The notes under the pieces: model-generated
What the model was told of the DNA's origin: nothing
Seen by the model: only the letters and a program-made list of their open reading frames with translations
Databases searched by the model: none
NCBI RefSeq assembly: GCF_000003605.2
Contig: NW_003124916.1
Location: 190,732-204,324 of the forward strand
DNA: 13,593 nt
Origin: Saccoglossus kowalevskii
Taxonomy: Eukaryota; Hemichordata; Enteropneusta; Harrimaniidae
Direction: 5' to 3'
Program-made: the position numbers and the translations under genes
Part shown: piece by piece, positions 8,331-13,593 of the stretch
Numbering within the stretch: position 1 is the first letter of the stretch
Layout of the letters: every line of letters begins with the position of its first letter

Positions 8331-9067
8331 AGCAACAACGTCCCGTTTACGAACAGTTGAAATAAGTTCAGCAACTCTTTACAGAATAATCCTCAACAAA
8401 ACTTAGAAACATTTTATAGACAAATACAGGCTCCAAAAGTATGTCTATTGTAAAACAATTCAACCGACAACCAGTTTGACGCCACAATTTCTAGCTGGAG
8501 CCCGAGTTCTACGCGTGATTTTATTGCGTTCAAAACTGTTCCATTTCAAACTGCGCATGCACACACACTGTGGTTTCTTGAAATGCATACTAATTGGGTA
8601 ACTGGTCACTGATAAAAGTCACCGAACACATTTTGAGCAATTTTGAGCAATAGTACTAGAGTGAAATATAAACGTGCCTCTGCATTCTCCATGAATTTCG
8701 TAACTTGCTATGATCACGGTAAAGAGAAAATCTGTGCTTACTTTCAACAGTTTGCTGGAGTTTGATCGAAAACGCGTCTCAAAAAACACCTTTACATCAT
8801 TTTTCCGATTATTTTTTTCAGTTCGTATCGATAGAATCAGTCAATTTAGAGCTATCATGTATGTATCGGGAAGCATTTTGACACAATTTTACGGAAGCAA
8901 CGAGTCTTTCATTGCTCATGAATATTAATTTATGCAAATGAGACGAAACAAAGGAAGTAGTGTACTGGCAAAGCGGACCCGGGTGCGTAAAGAAAAAATG
9001 CGTGTTTTGAAAAAAAAATCATTCCAATAGTATATTGCTAAAATTAGTAACCATTGCATTTGTAACA
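8273..9067. other. Intergenic-looking stretch with a few motif words
   Basis: CTGCGCATGC at 8551-8560 resembles an NRF1 half-to-full site. ATGCAAAT at 8932-8939 is a perfect octamer (POU/Oct) word set in an AT-rich context. An ATG-started frame at 8710-8928 (72 codons, MITVKRKSVLTFNSLLEFD...) is open but has no recognised domain and no supporting splice or promoter signals. Nothing else supported. Confidence 0.5.
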
Positions 9068-9091
9068 CGTGCCAATCCCCCCCCCCCCCTG
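9068..9091. repeat. Poly-C run within an inverted match to 8245-8261
   Basis: A run of 13 C at 9077-9089 is preceded by CGTGCCAAT. Read on the minus strand this is CAGGGG...GGATTGGCACG, the same word found directly at 8245-8261 apart from the length of the G run. The two form an inverted pair about 850 bp across. Homopolymer length here is likely to be error-prone. Confidence 0.5.
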
Positions 9092-9149
9092 GCGTGGTGA
9101 CAGAGATATATTCGTGGAATAGAACTCTGCCTGGGCCACCGTGCCTGGG

Positions 9150-9172
9150 CACAGTCCCTCAGAGGGACTGTG
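9150..9172. repeat. 23-bp near-perfect palindrome (11-bp arms, 1-base centre)
   Basis: CACAGTCCCTC, one A, then GAGGGACTGTG. It is embedded between copies of CCTGGG at 9130-9135, 9144-9149 and 9174-9179. It could extrude as a cruciform or fold as an RNA hairpin, though a one-base loop is not stable as such and would open to three to five bases. It lies just left of the miniature transposon at 9205-9365 but outside its TTCA/TTAA flanks. Confidence 0.9.
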
Positions 9173-9204
9173 GCCTGGGAGATTGCCGTGTGGAAAACAA
9201 AAGA

Positions 9205-9365
9205 TTCAAGCGGGGGAGTAGTCACATGCGCATGCGTCAGATGGCCACAGCGCGTCATTGTTTACAAACAATCGTCTACCCATGAGCCTTTGCGTTTTAG
9301 CGTGTGTTATCGTCGCTTGGGACTCAATTCCCACGCGTGCGCAGGTGACGACCCTCCCACTTTAA
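9205..9365. mobile_element. TTAA-flanked miniature transposon, longer copy
   Basis: The element occupies 9209-9361 (153 bases). Its left flank TTCA (9205-9208) and right flank TTAA (9362-9365) are read as a TTAA duplication with one mutation. The left end AGCGGGGGAGTAGTCACATG and the right end, reverse complemented as AGTGGGAGGGTCGTCACCTG, are inverted counterparts and match the two ends of the copy at 6161-6236. The shared left segment continues through GCGCATGCGTCAG. The interior (about 9257-9333) is unique to this copy, includes TTGTTTACAAACAA (a 14-bp palindrome) and has no transposase. NRF1-like words lie in both arms (GCGCATGCG left, CGTGCGCAG right). Confidence 0.8.
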
Positions 9366-10850
9366 AGCGAACCTAAATGCGGCCTTAATTTATATTTAAT
9401 TAATTTTAAACTGTATTCGAAATAATATTGCAGTGGTTTAATTTTGTTTTAATTATAACTTTAGCTTGGATAGGCATTTGAAGTGCTTGCAATAAACCGT
9501 TTTCATAAAGAGGGCGCAAATCCAGTCTTGGAGGGGAATAAATAACGAACGAACAAATTTAACATCCGGGTACTTTTCAAAGCTGTGACGTTTTAGTATC
9601 TGATCGCATTCGTATATGCCATTGTACATAGCCTTATAGCCGTTCATGCTGCCAAGCATTGTGTACTACTAGTATAAACTCAACTTTTATATGCACAATG
9701 TGCTTGTTAGAACTTGGGTTAGAGCATTGTGCGTTTGAACAACAGTATTCTGAGAGTGGAAGCCCAATTGCGTTAAAGTACCCACTACCGTACTTCCCCG
9801 ATCGTAAGCCCCTCCCGAGTATGAAGCACATCCCTCTATTTTTACTAGGTATTTATCGAGTTGAGAGCATTTACGATTATAAGCCCAGAGTGTTTTTACT
9901 GGGCGTCGACGAGATTCTTTAAAATATGCGTGTAGAAAGTGTGTTTCATTTCATAATAATCGTGATTGGCATGGTAGTTTGATTCGTGCTTTTATGAGAA
10001 AACTCGCATTAATTTCAGAGTGCATGGCGAACGTACACAACGTGGTTCGCATCCTTTCTATTCTGCCATTTACTCAGGATGAACCCCGATGTTGCAATAC
10101 TGGAGTAATCCATATTTCTTTGAGTAGTAGCTTTCGAAAAGCCAAAAATGTGATCGCCAGTTTTTAGGGAAAAAATCGTCGTTTTTTCGTTGCAATCAGT
10201 ACACCATGACTACAGATCGCATTTTAACATTGCGGTAATTCACTTCCGCATTGCGTTAAAAAATCATCGTCAATAATCGGAAAATTTCATCATTACGACA
10301 CATCATTTTGATTGGTTAATGAAAGACATGACCTGTTAGATTAAAGGAAGTTGTTTCAGGTCAAATCGTGCTGAAAACCTCATGGTGAAAAATTGCTTTG
10401 CGTCGAGAGTTTGCGTACGATCGAAAATATACGAAAACGAAGATCATGATAAATGCCTTCGACTGTTTCCCCCACAGACCCTACTCATTATTTCACCGTA
10501 AATTCAGACGGTATGTAAATCAAATTGTAATAAAATGTGCGTGTTTTTTATGAACATGTTTGTTTCTTTATTGTAAGTGTCGTGGATTCGAAATCAATGA
10601 CGCATTTTTTTTTCAAAAATAAGTATTATTTTCCCGAACCCGGCTGGTGAACGAATAATTTTTTGGATAATTTTACGTTGTTGGCAAGATGGTTACAGTG
10701 TTTAACCTCCCAAAAAATCATAATTTCTGAGTTGGTCTTCGAGTATAAGCTCATCCCTTACTTTTCCCTTACGTGTTCATGCCTCCGGGCTTATCATGAT
10801 CAGGGAAGTACGATATACTGTGAAGATTCAGATCGGCCCAGTGTGAGTGA
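9366..10850. other. Stretch without a called gene; some protein-like open frames
   Basis: The frame from the ATG at 9698 to 9922 (74 codons, MCLLELGLEHCAFEQQ...) and the frame from the ATG at 10024 to 10167 (MANVHNVVRILSILPF...) look moderately protein-like, but neither contains a domain I recognise. The first is matched by an equally open frame on the other strand. From 10663 to 10959 a third frame is open; its part from about 10789 (YHDQGSTIYCEDSDRPSVSD) is acidic and may be the upstream portion of the remnant called at 10854. The rest is AT-rich with stops. Confidence 0.4.
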
Positions 10851-10853
10851 TGA

Positions 10854-11084
10854 GAGTATATCGTCGACGATGCCCCTTGTTCGGATGATAGTTTTATTTC
10901 AAATTACACGGAAGTCTGTGAACAATCTGCTTGGTGTTCCTGTGACAATTGTCCCATGATTTGCCAGTGCAGCCCCGTGAATACATGGACGAAAAATGTT
11001 TCCACCACCACCCTGCGAACTCAAGATTGCATACTCCAGCATCCAGAAAAAAAATGCATGTCTCGATCAATCGCACATTCATAA
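10854..11084 (+). pseudogene. Remnant of a P2RX7-like cysteine-rich intracellular domain
   Basis: A frame open from 10854 (after a TGA) to a TAA at 11082-11084 encodes 76 residues with no stop and no useful start. About residue 27 it reads WCSCDNCPM, then ICQCSP, then after 20 residues DCILQHPEKKCMSRS. Known: the domain at the cytoplasmic end of P2X7 receptors, also found alone in many invertebrate proteins, has the pattern WCxCxxC, a CC-type pair about ten residues later, then CI-x-xHP-x(3-4)-CL. Seen here: the order and the WC and CI...HP...C anchors match. The gap between the first cluster and CQC is several residues short, and the frame ends soon after the second cluster where the family continues. 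The acidic upstream portion lies in another frame (about 10789-10859), implying a frameshift. I infer a decayed gene copy. A real exon of a divergent gene is possible. Confidence 0.5.
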
Positions 11085-11250
11085 TGTTTGTATGTTGATA
11101 CGCTTGTAAATAACATTAACGTAAAAGTCGAAACAACCTAGACTAGAAGTCAATTCACCAGTCCAGCCAACTATGGCTGCCTAAGTTATTTATATTTAAT
11201 CAGATACTATTTCGTCATTATGCTTTGTTACCTTTCCTGTTTATACCTCA

Positions 11251-11291
11251 TGGGGGCGTTTGTTTATGGCAAGATGGCGCAAACGGAAGTC
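11251..11291 (+). promoter_or_regulatory. TATA-less promoter-like site with YY1 and ETS words
   Basis: TGGGGGCG (11251-11258), AAGATGGCG (11271-11279) and CGGAAGT (11284-11290) occur within 40 bases. This compact set is typical of CpG-type metazoan promoters in which YY1 binds just downstream of the transcription start. No TATA box is visible close upstream. Inferred from motifs only. Confidence 0.38.
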
Positions 11292-11299
11292 CTTCGCAG
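11274..11299 (+). CDS. Candidate first coding exon, MAQTEVLR then splice donor
   Basis: The ATG at 11274 lies in CAAGATGGCGCAAACGGAAGT, which joins the classic YY1-type start word AAGATGGCG to an ETS-like CGGAAGT, with a GGGGGCG box 20 bases upstream (11252-11258). The frame reads MAQTEVLR and reaches CGCAG|GTTTAT at 11295-11305, a good donor leaving two bases of a split codon. Without splicing the frame stops at 11319-11321 after 15 codons, so splicing is the more useful reading. The start context has A at -3 (AAG ATG G), which is strong. No second exon could be identified downstream within the window. The product is not recognised. The P2RX7-like remnant ends 190 bases upstream and is probably unrelated. 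Confidence 0.42.
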
Positions 11300-12387
11300 G
11301 TTTATGGTTTCTCATATTTAAATCATCATAACTCTGAAGATAATCATTTTTTTCATTATCTTTTTCAAATTTATAATCAATATACATAACTTGATAAATA
11401 CAAACACCAAATTAGACTCTATTTTGTTCCCCTTTAAGTAAATGGATGTATTGTGTTGTTATTAAACTGGAACATACTTCTTGAATGTATGTTCGCGACA
11501 CTGATAACGCGTTTGAATGTTTTTTTTTCAAAACGAACCCTAACTTGGGAGCTGGGGTACAGCTTTTAACGGTCTAACTCTATTTGTGATCAATGAATTT
11601 TATTCTTAGCTAGTATTCCACTTTTTTCCTTTTTTCTCATGTCGTATTTTCTTTCCTTGGCACTCTCGAGTGTGTTAACTTGTATGATATGATATAATTC
11701 CTAATTTGTTTGTATAAGTTTATTTTTTTGTTGCCCTGTATTTTGTTGACAATAAAATCTTTGATGAAAATTTCATCAACAAACTACAAATGTCAATCAT
11801 GATAGGATACCGACCTAATTCACTACGACAAGCACTGTTCGGTTCACATCCATACGAGAACTACATCATTCGCCTGTTTTTTATGGCAATCTCCATGGCA
11901 TACATCTTTGACAATTATTGTGCGTCTTAGTAACCCCTCCTTGCATTTTCCATCCCATGTTCTAATTGCCTTCAGATATTTCAATGTGTTCAATTCCTTC
12001 GTTGCTTTTTATTCGCAGTTTGCATGTCGGCTTTACCTTCTCCGTTATCACCATACATGTTATCTTTCTGTTTAGTGCCCTGCTTATGCTACTTCTGACT
12101 GTATATAAGTACAAAGTAGATTCTTTTCAGACTTTGCTGTCAGCTAGGTATTACAGAGTATCGAATATTTATACGATGTTGGGTTGTCTTTTACATTTGT
12201 TTCATTCATGTCTCTAGCGTTTCCTAGAGTGTTTTCACTGCATATATTACAAAGTCCTGAAGGCAAGACGAATCCCTGTATCCTTTTCTCAATATTAATG
12301 GACTCAATAGGTTCTCTGTTTAGTCTAGTCCCAATACAATTACGTATGCTTCTTGCGTTCTTGCGTTCTTCTTGTTTGTTCCGTTTG
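11300..12387. other. AT-rich stretch, possibly intron; one unplaced protein-like frame
   Basis: If the exon at 11274-11299 is real, this begins its intron. A pyrimidine-rich run (about 11622-11665) followed by CTCGAG could be an acceptor, but the frames after it are closed. A frame open from 11718 to a TAG at 11928-11930 (70 codons) contains YFVDNKIFDENFINKLQ and GYRPNSLRQALFGSHPYENY, followed by a hydrophobic IIRLFFMAISMAYIF. It has ATGs only from 11790 and no recognised domain. AATAAA at 11751-11756 lies inside that frame and might instead mark a 3' end. The rest shows no gene. Confidence 0.35.
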
Positions 12388-12632
12388 CCCACCCATCATA
12401 CTTCTTGAAACGCTAAACACTCCCTCCTATTCCATGCCTACCCACCTTACCTCTTCAAACACTAAACACCCTCCCCTATTCCATGTCCACCCATCATACC
12501 CCTTTAAACACTAGACACTCTCCTCTATTCCCGTTACACAAACCACATTTCTTTAAACACTGAATATCGTCTCCTATTCCAGCTCCATCCATCACACACC
12601 GTTAAACATTAAACACCCTTCTCTATTCCAGG
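12388..12632 (+). repeat. 49-bp imperfect tandem array, five units
   Basis: The word CTATTCC recurs at 12427, 12476, 12525, 12574 and 12623, an exact 49-bp period. Each unit also carries a CCATC or CCAC box, a TTTAAACACT-like block and a pyrimidine-rich stretch. Units differ by many substitutions but keep their length, so the array is old and has not slipped. It ends exactly where a hAT-like transposon end begins (12633). Confidence 0.9.
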
Positions 12633-12737
12633 CAGGGGCGTCGATCATGGGGGGGGGGGCAGGGGACACGTCCCCCTCACTTTCTGAAGGGTGGGGGACA
12701 CAATATCAACTGTCCCCTCCACTTTCCAAATATCAAT
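12633..12737 (+). mobile_element. Fragment: hAT-like DNA transposon terminus
   Basis: CAGGGGCGTCGATCATGG followed by a run of G is the form seen at the ends of many hAT-superfamily elements (CAGGGGCG...). It is followed by alternating GGGGACA and TGTCCCC blocks that pair with each other: GGGGAC/GTCCCC around 12663-12676 and GGGGACA/TGTCCCC around 12694-12717. CACTTTC-type words follow each C block. No matching CGCCCCTG end is present up to 13593, so either the other end was lost or the element runs out of the window. Assignment to hAT is by the terminal word only. The poly-G length may be unreliable. Confidence 0.5.
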
Positions 12738-12866
12738 AATTTTCTTATATCAAAGCCTGCGTTTGTGTAAGGCCTTTGGTTCTGTGTACATGTACTGTAT
12801 TCTTAATGATCAAGAATGGAAATCCCCAAGTATGCACCAAATGACTTCATTTTGGTTGAGACTGCC

Positions 12867-12930
12867 CTATGTTCCGACATCTCTATGTTCCGACACCACT
12901 ATGTTCCGACACCCCTATGTTCCGACACAC
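12867..12930 (+). repeat. 16-bp tandem repeat, four units
   Basis: CTATGTTCCGACA recurs at 12867, 12883, 12899 and 12915. Only the three bases linking the units vary. Because 16 is not a multiple of three, the array is read in all three frames in turn and is not coding as a repeat. Confidence 0.93.
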
Positions 12931-13593
12931 AGTATATCTGTGTCAAACTTAATCTGACTAGCCGTGCGTGACCTTTTACTACCTTGATATAACCAGGATG
13001 TCCTGTTGGTTAATACTGGAAATCCAAGTGTAGTCCGGCTATGATGCTCGAAAGTCCGTGAAGGCGGGATCTTGCATAATGTTATCGGATAATTAACAGA
13101 GAATTATCAAACAATGTTGCCCATTGTATCATTCCAATACTTCGACAATTATTTTTTAAAATATTCCCATATGTTACACTCATAAATTACAGTTGGTATA
13201 ATACACAATTTAAATACTTATCCTTATATCTGCCAAAACATGTATATCCCGTATTTATACTTTACATTATTTCGTTGTCAATATCCTTCGTGTTCTGCAG
13301 ATGTATTTCAAACTGCCCATTCGCTCCATTGTGCAGTCGTCGATTTTGTATTTTACGTTTGTGTAAATTACCCAAACTTCTTTAAAATAAAAGTAAATAA
13401 AATATTGAGAAAGCATAAAAAGACTTATTTTCAAATACATGAATATGTCATGATTAATTCATTTTATCATAGACAGGATTTGCCCAGAAAATGCCATTTG
13501 ATGATTTTGAATAACGTATAATAAAGTTAATGAATTCATAATGTCAATAAGTAATGGAATATACGATGTAATATCCAACGTAATACTTGTACG
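12931..13593. other. AT-rich right end without a supported gene
   Basis: An ATG-started frame at 13240-13521 (93 codons, MYIPYLYFTLFRCQYPSC...) is the longest here. It is AT-rich in codon content, has no recognised domain, and its stop overlaps an AATAAA word (13520-13525). It could be a decayed element fragment or chance. No RNA gene or other repeat was seen. Confidence 0.4.

Noticed and set aside
11739-11760. 3' end of a gene or LINE element marked by GACAATAAAATC
   Set aside because: AATAAA is common in AT-rich DNA. No downstream poly-A tract, tandem tail repeat or upstream coding sequence supports it.
11883-11897. ATGGCAATCTCCATG resembling ATGGCAGTCTCCATG at 66-80
   Set aside because: A 15-base match with one mismatch is expected several times by chance in a window this size.
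13240-13521. 93-codon ATG-started open frame near the right end
   Set aside because: No recognised domain, AT-driven amino-acid content, and no promoter or splice signals. Left as an observation in the description of the right end.

Overview
The window looks like nuclear DNA of an animal, most likely a marine invertebrate, though I cannot name the species. It is AT-rich by eye, with small CpG-rich patches. There is no bacterial-style gene packing, and no open frame exceeds about 110 codons. Tandem minisatellites and miniature DNA transposons are common. A few spots look like metazoan first exons or promoters (YY1-, ETS-, CRE- and NRF1-like words next to ATG codons). No tRNA, rRNA, CRISPR array or operon was seen. 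Most of the window is intergenic or intronic, and no complete protein-coding gene can be supported.

Layout. 1-137: an open frame entering from the left edge, containing a 78-bp in-frame repeat and ending at a stop. 138-1375: plain AT-rich DNA. 1376-2190: a 46-bp minisatellite of about 18 units in two alternating variants. 2191-3734: plain AT-rich DNA. 3735-3989 and 6478-6697: two direct copies of one dispersed sequence, about 94% identical outside a 35-bp indel. 4337-4454: a CpG-rich promoter-like patch pointing left. 4730-4850: a TTTA-rich tract. 5565-5954: a CpG-rich patch holding a coding-like stretch and a 16-bp inverted repeat 240 bp across. 6161-6236 and 9205-9365: two members of one TTAA-flanked miniature transposon family whose inverted ends carry NRF1-like words. 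6864-6912 and 8245-8330: CTCF-like and YY1-like motif clusters. 9150-9172: a 23-bp palindrome. 10854-11084: a broken protein-coding remnant that resembles the cysteine-rich intracellular domain of P2X7 receptors, found in many invertebrate proteins. 11274-11299: a good candidate first coding exon on the + strand. 12388-12632: a 49-bp tandem array that runs directly into a hAT-like transposon end (12633-12737). 12867-12930: four units of a 16-bp repeat. The rest is AT-rich and without recognised content.

The genes cannot be read as a working system here. The best-supported content is repeat biology. The main protein-level signal is the P2RX7-like remnant, and the main gene-model signal is the candidate start exon at 11274, whose intron would fill much of the right end.
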